A program made the translations under genes and the position numbers. A DNA stretch of 43,651 nt from Thermodesulfobacteriota bacterium (lineage in GTDB: Bacteria; Desulfobacterota; DSM-4660; Desulfatiglandales; Desulfatiglandaceae), in contig JANQDY010000058.1 in assembly GCA_028278625.1 (NCBI GenBank), positions 1 to 43,651 of the forward strand, written 5' to 3'. Positions within the stretch are counted from its first letter, which is position 1. The number at the start of each line of letters is the position of its first letter. Shown piece after piece: positions 16,809-24,732 of this stretch. The notes beneath the pieces are model-generated. The model did no database searches, was not told where the DNA came from, and was given only the letters and a program-made list of their open reading frames with translations.

Positions 16809-17270
16809 TTAGGGACCTCTCACCCCTTCTTCTTTTCTTTCAGATGGGGGAAAGGTATCCATTTTTTCTGCCCGAGCGGCACTGAGAAGCCGCTTGTCAA
16901 AGCAGGCAAATATGAAATTATGGGGCAACGTCTCACGGATCACCATTGCCGATGCGAGATGGATTGCATCAAAGCCTCTGAGCGGGTATCTTTCAACCAG
17001 GCGGGGGACGTATTCATTGAGGTCATCGTTGACTTCAACACGAACAAAACCGAGCCAGTCCCGGTGAAATGACTTCACGACCTTGCGAATCAGCGTATCC
17101 TCAAGATCCGCTTCACGTTTCTTTCGATAGATGGAAGACATGGTCTCCGCATACGCGACGGAAGACGTAACGATCTGCTTGGCCGATTTCCACATTGAAA
17201 TGACGTCATCGGTATGGGCCTCCCGGAAATAGCGTTTCACCAATGCGCTCGTGTCGAGGTAGAGAACCAT
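16809..17270 (-). CDS. PIN-domain toxin ribonuclease (VapC family)
   Basis: This 153-residue PIN protein begins MVLYLDTSALVKRYFREAHT. All four acidic PIN positions are present: Asp6, Glu42 (AYAETMS), Asp101 (LRGFDAIHLASA) and Asp125 (FACFDKRLL). It should be a Mg-dependent RNase toxin. It follows its Phd-like partner by seven bases. The charged C-terminal tail (SERKEEGVRGP) is not part of the PIN fold. This pair faces the PIN pair at 16119-16728 tail to tail; the short gap 16729-16808 shows no terminator-like hairpin. Confidence 0.86.
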   Translation of the reverse strand: MVLYLDTSALVKRYFREAHTDDVISMWKSAKQIVTSSVAYAETMSSIYRKKREADLEDTLIRKVVKSFHRDWLGFVRVEVNDDLNEYVPRLVERYPLRGFDAIHLASAMVIRETLPHNFIFACFDKRLLSAARAEKMDTFPPSERKEEGVRGP

Positions 17271-17277
17271 GCGTCGG

Positions 17278-17556
17278 TTACCGTCGATCCTCGACGACCA
17301 TGATCGAAACAGGTTTTCCGGGTACTTCTACGGCAGAGACGCGGTCTTTCCGAAGACCGCGGTCAGGCAGAGAGACAAGTCCTCTTTGGACAAGAGGCAT
17401 CAGCGCTTCACGACTCAACTGGTCTTCCTTGTTCTCCCTTACGATTCGGGCCACGGGCCTTCCCCGATCCGTGATGACCACAACCTCACCGGCTTTCACG
17501 CGCGCCAAAAGCCTGCTCAGGTTGTTTTTGACATCCTTAATTCCCGCACTGATCAT
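17278..17556 (-). CDS. Type II antitoxin, Phd/YefM family
   Basis: The 92-residue product starts MISAGIKDVKNNLSRLLARV and continues GEVVVITDRGRPVARIV, the classic Phd/YefM N-terminal domain (ikelknnlsrllrrvkaGE, ITxRGxPVARlv). The C-terminal half is less conserved and would neutralise the PIN toxin encoded seven bases downstream. The ATG at 17556 has GGGAGA about nine bases upstream; in-frame codons further upstream do not resemble the family and lie in the promoter. Confidence 0.88.
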   Translation of the reverse strand: MISAGIKDVKNNLSRLLARVKAGEVVVITDRGRPVARIVRENKEDQLSREALMPLVQRGLVSLPDRGLRKDRVSAVEVPGKPVSIMVVEDRR

Positions 17557-17573
17557 GGCCAAACATCTCCCGG

Positions 17574-17619
17574 TAGCTACGTTTCCCCTTATGATAGCTA
17601 CTTTTGTTCCTGTCGTCAA
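17574..17619 (-). promoter_or_regulatory. Promoter and repeated operator-like sites of the Phd/PIN pair
   Basis: On the minus strand TTGACG (17614-17619) and TATCAT (17591-17596) are 17 bases apart. The heptamer GTAGCTA occurs twice (17574-17580 and 17595-17601), 21 bases or two helical turns apart, next to and downstream of the -10. The copy nearer the gene extends to the palindrome GTAGCTAC. This suggests autoregulation by the antitoxin. Confidence 0.55.
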
Positions 17620-17692
17620 ACAGATACCGCACCATTTCCAATCAAGCAATATCGCGCCCTGTTTAGAACCCCTTGGGCAAGCACTTAGACGA

Positions 17693-18883
17693 TCACTTCT
17701 TTTTCAAGAAGGCCGTCAAACGCTTGATGGCTTCTTCCAGGGTTTCATCCTTCTTGCAGAAGCAGAATCTGACCAGTTCCCTTCCCCGGCCGCGGTTGTT
17801 CCAGAAGCAGGAGCAGGGGATGGCGGCCACCCCCGCCTTTTCGGTCAACATGCGGCAGAAGGACACATCGTCGTCATACCCCAAAGACCGGATGTCCGCC
17901 AGAAGATAATAGGTCCCAGCGGTGGGGAAAACATCAAACCCGAGGGTGGCGAGAGCATCACTCAATCTGTTTCGCTTTCTGGTATAATCGGCCAGAAGGT
18001 CATCGTAGTAACTGTCCGGAAAATCCATGGCAAAGGCCATGGCTTCCTGCAAGGCCCCCTGGCCGCAGAAAGTGATGAACTGATGGCTCATGCGAACGGC
18101 ATCGGTGAGATGGGGCGCGGCCATCACATAACCGATTTTCCAGCCGGTCATGGAGAATGTTTTGGCCGTTGAGGAAATGACGAAGCAGCGGTCCTTGAGT
18201 TCAGGGACATCCAGCATGGTCACGTGCTTTCGCCCGTCATAGACCAGATGTTCATATACCTCGTCCCCGATGGCATAGGCCCCGTGCCGGGCGCACAATT
18301 CCCCGATAAAGGAGAGTTCTTCAAGGGTCCAGGTTTTGCAGCAGGGGTTCTGGGGATTATTGATCAGAATGGCTTTGGTGTTGGCATTGAAGGCGTTTGC
18401 CAATTTTTCCCTTGGAAGGGAGAAATCCCGGCCTTCAAGGGAAACATAGCGGATTTCGGCCCCTGCCATGACAGCCACGGGTGCATAGGAGTCATAACTG
18501 GGCTCAAGAAAAATGACTTCCTCCCCCTTCTCCATAATGCCCAGAAGTGTGGCGGCCAAACCCTCGGTGGCGCCGCTGGTGACGGTAATCTGCGTATCCG
18601 GATCTATGTCCAGATTGTAGAAACGCTGTGTTTTTCGGGCCACCGCTTCTCTCAGAGCTGGAATGCCGTAGGACAGAACATACTGATTTGGGCCTCTTAC
18701 CAGCGCTTCCGCCGCCTTTTCACGGATCGCTCTCGGTCCGTCAAAATCGGGAAATCCCTGGGACAGATTGACGGCACCGTGTTGATTGGCCAGAACGCTC
18801 ATTTCCGTGAAAATGGACGTTCCGAAAGGGCGAAGCGCCTGGATGGCGACTTCCTTTCGTAAACCGTTTTCTTCTTGCTGCAC
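17693..18883 (-). CDS. PLP-dependent aminotransferase, kynurenine/methionine aminotransferase (YbdL-like) type
   Basis: This 396-residue fold-type I enzyme has VNLSQGFPDFDGP (38-50), QYVLSYGIPALREAVA (67-82), INNPQNPCCKTW (174-185), GDEVYEHLVYDG (206-217) and the PLP lysine Lys241 in SSTAKTFSMTGWKIGY. NLSQGFPDF is characteristic of YbdL/kynurenine aminotransferase relatives, which accept methionine, glutamine or aromatic amino acids. The usual NPHNPTGK is here NPQNPCCK, an unusual local change. The start is GTG with AGAGGAGG close upstream. It lies 86 bases behind the dehydratase genes on the same strand and could supply 2-oxo acids to them. Confidence 0.87.
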   Translation of the reverse strand: MQQEENGLRKEVAIQALRPFGTSIFTEMSVLANQHGAVNLSQGFPDFDGPRAIREKAAEALVRGPNQYVLSYGIPALREAVARKTQRFYNLDIDPDTQITVTSGATEGLAATLLGIMEKGEEVIFLEPSYDSYAPVAVMAGAEIRYVSLEGRDFSLPREKLANAFNANTKAILINNPQNPCCKTWTLEELSFIGELCARHGAYAIGDEVYEHLVYDGRKHVTMLDVPELKDRCFVISSTAKTFSMTGWKIGYVMAAPHLTDAVRMSHQFITFCGQGALQEAMAFAMDFPDSYYDDLLADYTRKRNRLSDALATLGFDVFPTAGTYYLLADIRSLGYDDDVSFCRMLTEKAGVAAIPCSCFWNNRGRGRELVRFCFCKKDETLEEAIKRLTAFLKKK

Positions 18884-18969
18884 TTACAAACCTCCTCTAA
18901 AAGAACCGCTGGTTATAAGCGGTCGGTAGTTGGCCGGATGGCTTCCCCTGAAAAAAATTCAGATCACCA

Positions 18970-20283
18970 TCAATTCTCAAGGGCCTCAAAAAAAGCCTCC
19001 AGCCGCGTACGTGTCTGTTCTTCCGAAAATACGCGGAAATCGGTAATATCCGCTTCGATCACCACCGAGGGAATCTTGAGATGATCCATCAGGATCTTTT
19101 TCAGATCGTATTGGCCCACGGAATAGGGCTTGCAGCTCTTTGCGGAATGTATTACCAAACCGTCCACTTGATACTCCTTTATGAGCCGCTCCATCAACGC
19201 CAGACGATGGTTGAGATTGTTGTTCAAAATCACCTGTCCGTAGGTTCTCGCCATGGATTTGATCGGATCACTTGCATCCATGTGGTCGGATGTTTCAGCC
19301 CAGGCATTGGTGTAGGTGGCGGTCACGAAATTCATGCCCCTTTGGGCGAAGAGATTCGAAAAATCGCGCACCTTGTACCAGATGGCGATATTGTCCCACA
19401 TGAGTCGCTTTTGTTCATGGGAAATGGCGCCGATGCCGCGGTCAATCCTCTCATTCAGTTCAGAGAGCAGCATCCGGTAATAGTCCAGCGTTACGGGAAG
19501 ACCCCTTAAGGAAACGATGGGTGCCAGGTGAACAAAGGCGTCAAAAATGGTCATGGGGGCCGGCCGATGCTTCATGGTTGCAAGAATCCGCCCCCAGGTA
19601 AGCGATGCCTCTTTTGCCAGGTGAATAACACGGCCAAAAGCGCCTTCATCAAAGGATTTTCCGCTCACCTCCTCCAGCACGGGGATCATTTCGTTCAATT
19701 GGTCCACCATGTAACGAATGTCCAGGCTCCGGATGTCTTTGAAATTGTAGGGTGTGTCAAAGAGCAAGAGGGGAATATGGAAATGGTGGGCAATGACGCG
19801 GTACCAGTACAGCACCGTCTGGCAGATGTTGTTGGAGGCGAACAGAAGATCCGGCTTGGGGAGTCTTCCGACAGGGGTTTTTCGGGAAAGCATATGCCCC
19901 AGATCGATGCGGGCGTAGGAGCAGAGGTCCTGATGATATCCATTGTCTTCCGCGATTCCGCAGTACTCGGGGCCCAATTTTTGGGCGCCGCAAAGGGCTC
20001 CGTGATTCTCCGGATAGATGGTGTAAAAACCAAATGGGCGAAGCAGTTCAACCGGGGCGCCGCTGGTCACCCAGGCAACGGGCTTGGCCCCTTTTGCGTA
20101 TCGGGCCAGGAAATAATGGCGGCTCATGATTTCTTTTAAGCGGGTAGCGCTTTTGAGTTTGGGGCCGAAAGGGGAAGCCACGGGCCTTGACCGCTTTTTC
20201 TTCTTTTTCCCGGCAAGCCCCATGACAAACGGTGCGCCCACATCCTTCATGAAACCGTAACGCAGCTGCTGCGCCAAAGGCAT
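18970..20283 (-). CDS. 2-hydroxyacyl-CoA dehydratase / benzoyl-CoA reductase-type subunit (first of pair)
   Basis: This 437-residue protein belongs to the HgdAB/BcrBC superfamily. Key segments are HGALCGAQK (Cys98), EYCGIAE (Cys108), DLCSYARIDLG (Cys121), SNNICQTVLYWY (Cys154) and HSAKSCKPYSVGQ (Cys384); some of these Cys bind the [4Fe-4S] cluster in characterised members. Such two-subunit enzymes, energised by an ATP-dependent activator (HgdC type), dehydrate 2-hydroxyacyl-CoA or reduce aromatic CoA esters. A Lys/Arg-rich segment (residues 26-34) precedes the core. GGGAGG precedes the ATG. It is encoded 14 bases after its partner. No activator gene is visible, and the substrate is unknown. 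Confidence 0.86.
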   Translation of the reverse strand: MPLAQQLRYGFMKDVGAPFVMGLAGKKKKKRSRPVASPFGPKLKSATRLKEIMSRHYFLARYAKGAKPVAWVTSGAPVELLRPFGFYTIYPENHGALCGAQKLGPEYCGIAEDNGYHQDLCSYARIDLGHMLSRKTPVGRLPKPDLLFASNNICQTVLYWYRVIAHHFHIPLLLFDTPYNFKDIRSLDIRYMVDQLNEMIPVLEEVSGKSFDEGAFGRVIHLAKEASLTWGRILATMKHRPAPMTIFDAFVHLAPIVSLRGLPVTLDYYRMLLSELNERIDRGIGAISHEQKRLMWDNIAIWYKVRDFSNLFAQRGMNFVTATYTNAWAETSDHMDASDPIKSMARTYGQVILNNNLNHRLALMERLIKEYQVDGLVIHSAKSCKPYSVGQYDLKKILMDHLKIPSVVIEADITDFRVFSEEQTRTRLEAFFEALEN

Positions 20284-20297
20284 CTCTTTTGGCCTCC

Positions 20298-21368
20298 CTA
20301 TCCCATCATCTCAACAAAGGCTTCCACCCGGGTCGCCAGTTGGCCGCTTACGGGCTGGTTCACTTCCAGATCAAGGATCAGGGTTTTGAGACCTGCCTCT
20401 TTTGCTCTGGCCGCAATCTGCGGTATATCAAACCATTCCGGTTCGCAGAATTTGATTCCGCAGAAAATAATGCCATTTGCTCCGGCCCTATCCACCTTTT
20501 CCATCAGGAAGTCGATCCGTTCCCCAATGGCGGAGCCCCGGGTGGGGCACGGCGGCATGGCGAAGTAGTTTTCAACCATTATGTCATAAGGGTCTTGGGC
20601 CTCTCCAAAAGAGATGGGGATGCGTCTGCCGCAATTCAAAAGGTCATCATCGGCAACACACACCCCCTGCTGGTCCAACAGTCTGAGTATTTCAGGATGG
20701 GGGAGGATTCCGCTCAAAATGACCGAAGGGCCTTTCCCACGCTCCCCTTGTGATGTCTCAAGAAATGCTTCAAGACCTGGCAGAAAATCATCGGGATGCA
20801 GGTACTCGGCCAATCGCATATGGCGATAAAAGGTGCTGTTTGAAACTTGGAGGCGCCCGAGCCGTCTCATTTCATAGGCATGGGCCATACATTTATGTAT
20901 CTTCTTTCCTTTCTCCACAAACCGCTCAAGGTCGTTTAAGTTCAGAGGCCCCAGGTGCTCTTTCAGTTCCTCGGAGAGGGCTTTCAGCGCATGGGCGTAA
21001 TAATCCCGGGCACTCTTTCCATATGGGGCTTTGGGGTGATAGAAAAAGAGACAGGGCGTGTCGATGTCCAGGTAGTCGTTAACCACGGAAGCCAGATTCT
21101 GTATGGAATCGCAGGTGTGAGGAAACAAAAACCCGTCCAGGGCCTGGGTCTTTTTCTTTAAGATCAGAGAAAGACCCGAACGGACCACGGAGCAGATATA
21201 AGGCTGAAGATGGAGACCCGTATCTGAAGCCTCTAAAGGCGGATCCCATATTTCAACGGGAAGGGTATTCATGGCCCAGAAAATCTCCCTGGGATACTGA
21301 GCCGGAAAAACACCGAAGAGACGCCTTCCCTTCTCTTTCTGAGTCTTAAGATACGCACGCCTGTTCAT
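20298..21368 (-). CDS. 2-hydroxyacyl-CoA dehydratase / benzoyl-CoA reductase-type subunit (second of pair)
   Basis: This 356-residue subunit has the family pattern VFPAQYPREIFWAMNTLPVE (20-39), LQPYICSVVRSGL (54-66, Cys59), FPHTCDSIQNL (82-92, Cys86), ADDDLLNCGRR and FCGIKFCEPEWFD (Cys303, Cys308). These cysteines are placed like the cluster ligands of HgdB/BcrB-like proteins. With the following gene it should form the heterodimeric component of a radical-type dehydratase or CoA-ester reductase. The ATG at 21368 has GAGGG nine bases upstream; an earlier in-frame start lies in the promoter. It is first in a minus-strand unit that continues to 18970 and perhaps 17693. Confidence 0.86.
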   Translation of the reverse strand: MNRRAYLKTQKEKGRRLFGVFPAQYPREIFWAMNTLPVEIWDPPLEASDTGLHLQPYICSVVRSGLSLILKKKTQALDGFLFPHTCDSIQNLASVVNDYLDIDTPCLFFYHPKAPYGKSARDYYAHALKALSEELKEHLGPLNLNDLERFVEKGKKIHKCMAHAYEMRRLGRLQVSNSTFYRHMRLAEYLHPDDFLPGLEAFLETSQGERGKGPSVILSGILPHPEILRLLDQQGVCVADDDLLNCGRRIPISFGEAQDPYDIMVENYFAMPPCPTRGSAIGERIDFLMEKVDRAGANGIIFCGIKFCEPEWFDIPQIAARAKEAGLKTLILDLEVNQPVSGQLATRVEAFVEMMG

Positions 21369-21417
21369 GGTCCGGTCCCTCAAACTCCCCAGAGTTCCAT
21401 ACACATTCCACCGGGGC

Positions 21418-21447
21418 ACTCTAAAAGAACTCCACACGGTCTGTCAA
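21418..21447 (-). promoter_or_regulatory. Promoter for the dehydratase operon
   Basis: On the minus strand TTGACA (21442-21447) and TAGAGT (21418-21423) are 18 bases apart, about 50 bases before the first dehydratase start. It is back to back with a plus-strand TTGACA at 21461. Confidence 0.45.
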
Positions 21448-21460
21448 GGTCCATATCTCC

Positions 21461-21489
21461 TTGACACATTATGCCTTTTTTCATAGTTT
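21461..21489 (+). promoter_or_regulatory. Promoter for the DUF202-plsC-M20 operon
   Basis: TTGACA (21461-21466) is followed after 17 bases by TAGTTT (21484-21489). The -35 is perfect and the -10 weak. The DUF202 start at 21558 lies about 70 bases downstream. Confidence 0.4.
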
Positions 21490-21557
21490 CCCTCTTCAGA
21501 ACTTCAAACGCTGACTTTTTTTGGGGATCCGCGGAAGGTTTTTGGAGGCATAAGGCC

Positions 21558-21893
21558 TTGACATCGGAAAAGATCACTCAACCACCTGAATCCGAACTCT
21601 TTATTCGTGACCATCTGGCGGGATACCGTACGGAACTGGCCAACCGCAGGACCCTTCTGGCCTATTTTCGCACAACCCTTTCCCTGGTGGCGGCGGCACT
21701 GGTCTTTATCAAATTCTGGCATCACCCGCTGGTGGTGGGCCTTGGCTGGGCCCTTCTCCCTATAAGTGCCATTATTCTTATTCGGGGGCTTTTGATCTAC
21801 AAAAGAGTGCGTCGGGCCTTGCGTCGGGAAGAGGCTAAAACGGGAGAAGCCAAAAACCCGTTTGTTGAAACCCAAAGCGGGGGAAAACGGTGA
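21558..21893 (+). CDS. DUF202 family inner-membrane protein (YidH-like)
   Basis: This protein of 111 residues has the DUF202 signature LANRRTLLAYFRTTLSLVAA followed by two further hydrophobic segments and a basic C-terminus (YKRVRRALRREE). The function of DUF202 proteins is unknown. I chose the TTG at 21558 because GGAGG (21544-21548) sits nine bases upstream; an in-frame ATG at 21471 falls inside the promoter and lacks a ribosome site. Its stop overlaps the GTG of the acyltransferase (GTGA), indicating translational coupling with a lipid-synthesis gene. Confidence 0.75.
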   Translation: MTSEKITQPPESELFIRDHLAGYRTELANRRTLLAYFRTTLSLVAAALVFIKFWHHPLVVGLGWALLPISAIILIRGLLIYKRVRRALRREEAKTGEAKNPFVETQSGGKR

Positions 21894-22555
21894 CCGGAAA
21901 CAAACGGGAAAAGCAGGGGGTCAGTGCACTGACCCTCAATCGGAGAAAATGGGTGTGCGACCTTACCAAAGCCCTTATTCGGTCCACCTTTGCCCCCTTC
22001 TATACCCTTGAGACCCACGGCACCCGTCATCTACCGGCAAACAGGGCCTTTCTCATGCTTCCGAAACACCAGTGTTGGCAGGATATTCCCCTTCTTGCAA
22101 TTGCCACACCCAGACCCCTGTATTATGTTGCCAAACACGAACTCTTTGAAAACCGGCTCATCAGTCACATTCTTAAATCCATGGGAGGGATTCCTTTAAA
22201 CCGTGAGAGCCCCCTTAAAAGCAGAGATGCCATAAGGGCCATGATTCAGTTTTTGAAACAGGGGGAGGGTGTCGTGGTCTTTCCCGAAGGCACTTATTTT
22301 CCCAATCAAATGGGTCCGGGAAAAGGAGGGATTCTGAAACTGATTATCTCCCGACTGGCCCTTCCCCTGATCCCGGTGGGGGTCCGATACCGTGGGGAGG
22401 GATCGAGAATCCGTGTGAAGGTTTCTTTTGGCCGGCCCTTTTATCATGAAAAACCGAATTCAAATGATGATACCCTGGATCGGGTCATGCAAACCATTGG
22501 CGAACTTTCCGGCCTCAACAGAGGGGATAAGGATATAGCGAGATGCGTAACATAG
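21890..22555 (+). CDS. 1-acyl-sn-glycerol-3-phosphate acyltransferase-like protein (PlsC family)
   Basis: This 221-residue protein has the acyltransferase H-x4-D motif (His60-x4-Asp65 in KHQCWQDIP), GGIPLNRESPLKS (block II), and VVVFPEGTYFPNQMGPGKGG (block III). LIPVGVRYRGEG is the fourth block. PlsC enzymes add the second acyl chain to lysophosphatidic acid at the membrane; a different acceptor is possible. The start is GTG overlapping the DUF202 stop, and its own end overlaps the M20 peptidase start by 13 bases. Confidence 0.87.
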   Translation: MTGNKREKQGVSALTLNRRKWVCDLTKALIRSTFAPFYTLETHGTRHLPANRAFLMLPKHQCWQDIPLLAIATPRPLYYVAKHELFENRLISHILKSMGGIPLNRESPLKSRDAIRAMIQFLKQGEGVVVFPEGTYFPNQMGPGKGGILKLIISRLALPLIPVGVRYRGEGSRIRVKVSFGRPFYHEKPNSNDDTLDRVMQTIGELSGLNRGDKDIARCVT

Positions 22556-23784
22556 ATGTTGTTCTTGAACAAATCGACGGCTTCAGGGATGAGGTCATTG
22601 AACTGCAGCGGAATCTCACGGCCAGGGTGGCCCTGGGCCCTCAGAACGGCGGCTCCGGCGAACATGAAAAAATGGATTTCATCTACCAACTACTGCGGGA
22701 CATGGCGCCGGCCATGATCCAGGAAATCCGGGCGCCGGACGAAAGAGCAAGATACGGCTACCGGCCCAGCCTCATCGCCAGATGGCAAGGCTCCCGAAAC
22801 AAACCCGTGGTCTGGGTCTTGACCCACGCAGACATCGTCCCTCCGGGAAATCTTTCCCTGTGGCAAACAGACCCTTACCAGATCAAAGTGGAAGGAGACC
22901 GCATCATCGGCAGGGGTGTGGAGGACAACCAGCACGGTTTTGTGAGTTCATATCTTGCACTCAAAGCCATACTGGATTCAGGGAATCCGTTAAAATGCCC
23001 CGTTGGGCTCATTATCGTGGCGGATGAAGAGACGGGCAGCCACTACGGGCTCAGTCACATCTTGAAGCATCACGGGAATATCTTCGCCTCCGATGACTTG
23101 ATCATTGTTCCCGATGCGGGAAACGAAGACGGGACCATGATCGAAATTGCGGAAAAGTCCATGCTCTGGCTCAAATTCACGGTCAACGGCCTTCAGTGCC
23201 ACGCCAGCACGCCCCAAAAAGGGAAAAATTCCCTGGTGGGCGCAGCCAGGCTGATTCTGGCACTGGAGGACCTAAAGGACCAATTTGCCGCTTCAGACCC
23301 CCTTTTCAGCCCGCCTGTTTCCACCTTTGAACCGACAAAGTATCTGGCCAATGTGAGTAATGTGAATACCATACCGGGGAAAGAGACCTTTTTCATGGAC
23401 TGCCGCATCCTGCCGGAACACAAAGTGGATGAGGTCATTGAAACCGCCCGTAGGATCCTTTCGAAGGTGGAAGCCGACACGGGACTTCAGATTGCGTTGG
23501 ACATCGAACACAGGCATGATGCGCCCTCACCTACCCGTTCCGATGCGCCGGTGGTGGCCGCCCTCAAGAAGGCGGTTCAGAAGGTCACGGGCCAAGAGGC
23601 CAAACCCATGGGTATCGGCGGGGGTACGGTAGCCGCCTTTTTTCGGGAAAAAGGTCTCCCGGCCGCTGTCTGGTCCACCTGTCCGGATACGGCACATCAG
23701 CCCAACGAACACTGTCTGATTTCTCAAATCATCACGGATGCCAAGATATTCGCCACCATTTATCAGGCCTGCCATGATGAATGA
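22543..23784 (+). CDS. M20 family metallopeptidase (ArgE/DapE-like)
   Basis: This 413-residue di-zinc hydrolase shows the M20 ligand set: His95 in LTHADIVPPG, Asp128 in GRGVEDNQHG, the catalytic/metal pair Glu162-Glu163 in ADEETGS, and a late His in CPDTAHQPNE. A lid/dimerisation domain lies in the middle (WLKFTVNGLQCHASTPQKGK). M20 members remove acyl or amino-acid groups from amide bonds; ArgE, DapE and dipeptidases cannot be told apart here. The start lies inside plsC. A hairpin follows the stop, closing the operon. Confidence 0.87.
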   Translation: MRNIDVVLEQIDGFRDEVIELQRNLTARVALGPQNGGSGEHEKMDFIYQLLRDMAPAMIQEIRAPDERARYGYRPSLIARWQGSRNKPVVWVLTHADIVPPGNLSLWQTDPYQIKVEGDRIIGRGVEDNQHGFVSSYLALKAILDSGNPLKCPVGLIIVADEETGSHYGLSHILKHHGNIFASDDLIIVPDAGNEDGTMIEIAEKSMLWLKFTVNGLQCHASTPQKGKNSLVGAARLILALEDLKDQFAASDPLFSPPVSTFEPTKYLANVSNVNTIPGKETFFMDCRILPEHKVDEVIETARRILSKVEADTGLQIALDIEHRHDAPSPTRSDAPVVAALKKAVQKVTGQEAKPMGIGGGTVAAFFREKGLPAAVWSTCPDTAHQPNEHCLISQIITDAKIFATIYQACHDE

Positions 23785-23820
23785 AAAGCGGCTGTGAGCC
23801 GCATTTTCACTGCTTTTTTT
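23785..23820 (+). terminator. Rho-independent-like terminator after the M20 peptidase
   Basis: GCGGCT-GTG-AGCCGC (23788-23802) forms a six-base-pair stem with a three-base loop. It begins about three bases after the M20 stop and is followed by ATTTTCACTGC and a run of T to 23820. Confidence 0.6.
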
Positions 23821-23824
23821 TGAA

Positions 23825-23853
23825 TTGACACATTTGCGGCAAAGAGATAGGGT
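23825..23853 (+). promoter_or_regulatory. Possible promoter for the MBL-cobU-vanZ operon
   Basis: TTGACA (23825-23830) follows the terminator directly. A poor -10 (TAGGGT, 23848-23853) lies 17 bases on, and the next ATG is 23887. Confidence 0.35.
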
Positions 23854-23886
23854 AGTCTGCAATTTGCCTTGGGGGTATTCCAATCT

Positions 23887-24732
23887 ATGAAGGTCAGATT
23901 CTGGGGAACAAGGGGGTCCATTGCGGCACCGGGAAAAGACACCGTTATCTACGGCGGCAATACGAGCTGCGTCCAAATCCTGCTGGACTGCGGTGAAACG
24001 GTTGTCATGGATGCGGGGTCAGGCATTCGGCCGCTGGGGGATCACCTCATGGCCCAAGGCAAGAACGTCAACATCCATCTGTTGATGACCCATGTACACT
24101 GGGATCATGTTCAGGGATTTCCCTTCTTTGACCCTGTTTTTAAGCCCACAACGAAAATAACCGTAGACGGCTCCCCAAGATGCATCAAGGGGTTGCGGGC
24201 CATTTTTGACTCCGGAATCGGCGACGGGTTTTTTCCGATCCGGTTTGAGGACCTGGGGGCCCAGATCAAACACCTCGACCAACTCCCCCATGGCCCCCTG
24301 AAGATTCATAATGTGACCATTACCACCGTGGACCTTCATCACCCCCAGGGCGGGTTCGGGTTCCGTTTTGAGGAAGACGGCAAATCCCTGGTTTTTATCA
24401 CCGACAACGAGCTGACCCGTAGGGTCTGGCAAGGAAAATCCATTGACGATTTCGTTCCCTTCTGCCGAAACGCGGACATCTTGATCCACGATGCCCAGTT
24501 TCTTCCGGAAGAGATCGAAGCCCATCGCGGCTGGGGGCATTCGGATTACAGTACGGCCCTTGAACTGGCCCAAAGAGCGGGCGTCAAACACCTGGTATTG
24601 TTTCATCATGAGCCGGCAAGAACCGATCCCGAGATCGCAATGATCGAAAAGAAGTGCCGGGCCCTGGCTGGAGAATCCCATAAAACCCTCAAAATCGAAG
24701 CTGCCAAGGAAGGGAGCGAGCTGGTACTCTGA
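23887..24732 (+). CDS. MBL-fold metallo-hydrolase
   Basis: This 281-residue protein begins MKVRFWGTRGSI and has YGGNTSCV, MDAGSGIRPLG and the metal motif THVHWDH (68-74; His69, His71, Asp73, His74). Later metal or substrate ligands are in TTVDLHHPQGG and GWGHSDYSTALELA. This subgroup resembles PhnP-like and cyclic-nucleotide phosphodiesterase-like beta-lactamase-fold enzymes; the substrate is unknown. The ATG at 23887 is preferred over an in-frame TTG at 23869, which overlaps the only G-rich ribosome-site candidate. Its stop overlaps the cobU start (TGATG). Confidence 0.85.
   Translation: MKVRFWGTRGSIAAPGKDTVIYGGNTSCVQILLDCGETVVMDAGSGIRPLGDHLMAQGKNVNIHLLMTHVHWDHVQGFPFFDPVFKPTTKITVDGSPRCIKGLRAIFDSGIGDGFFPIRFEDLGAQIKHLDQLPHGPLKIHNVTITTVDLHHPQGGFGFRFEEDGKSLVFITDNELTRRVWQGKSIDDFVPFCRNADILIHDAQFLPEEIEAHRGWGHSDYSTALELAQRAGVKHLVLFHHEPARTDPEIAMIEKKCRALAGESHKTLKIEAAKEGSELVL

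Noticed and set aside
17243..18172. Open plus-strand frame of 309 codons opposite the aminotransferase and Phd genes
   Set aside because: It is antisense to two genes with clear family motifs and its own translation resembles no family; long antisense frames are common at this base composition.
24019..24681. Open minus-strand frame of 220 codons within the MBL-fold gene
   Set aside because: It is antisense to the metal-binding motifs of the MBL protein and lacks family features.
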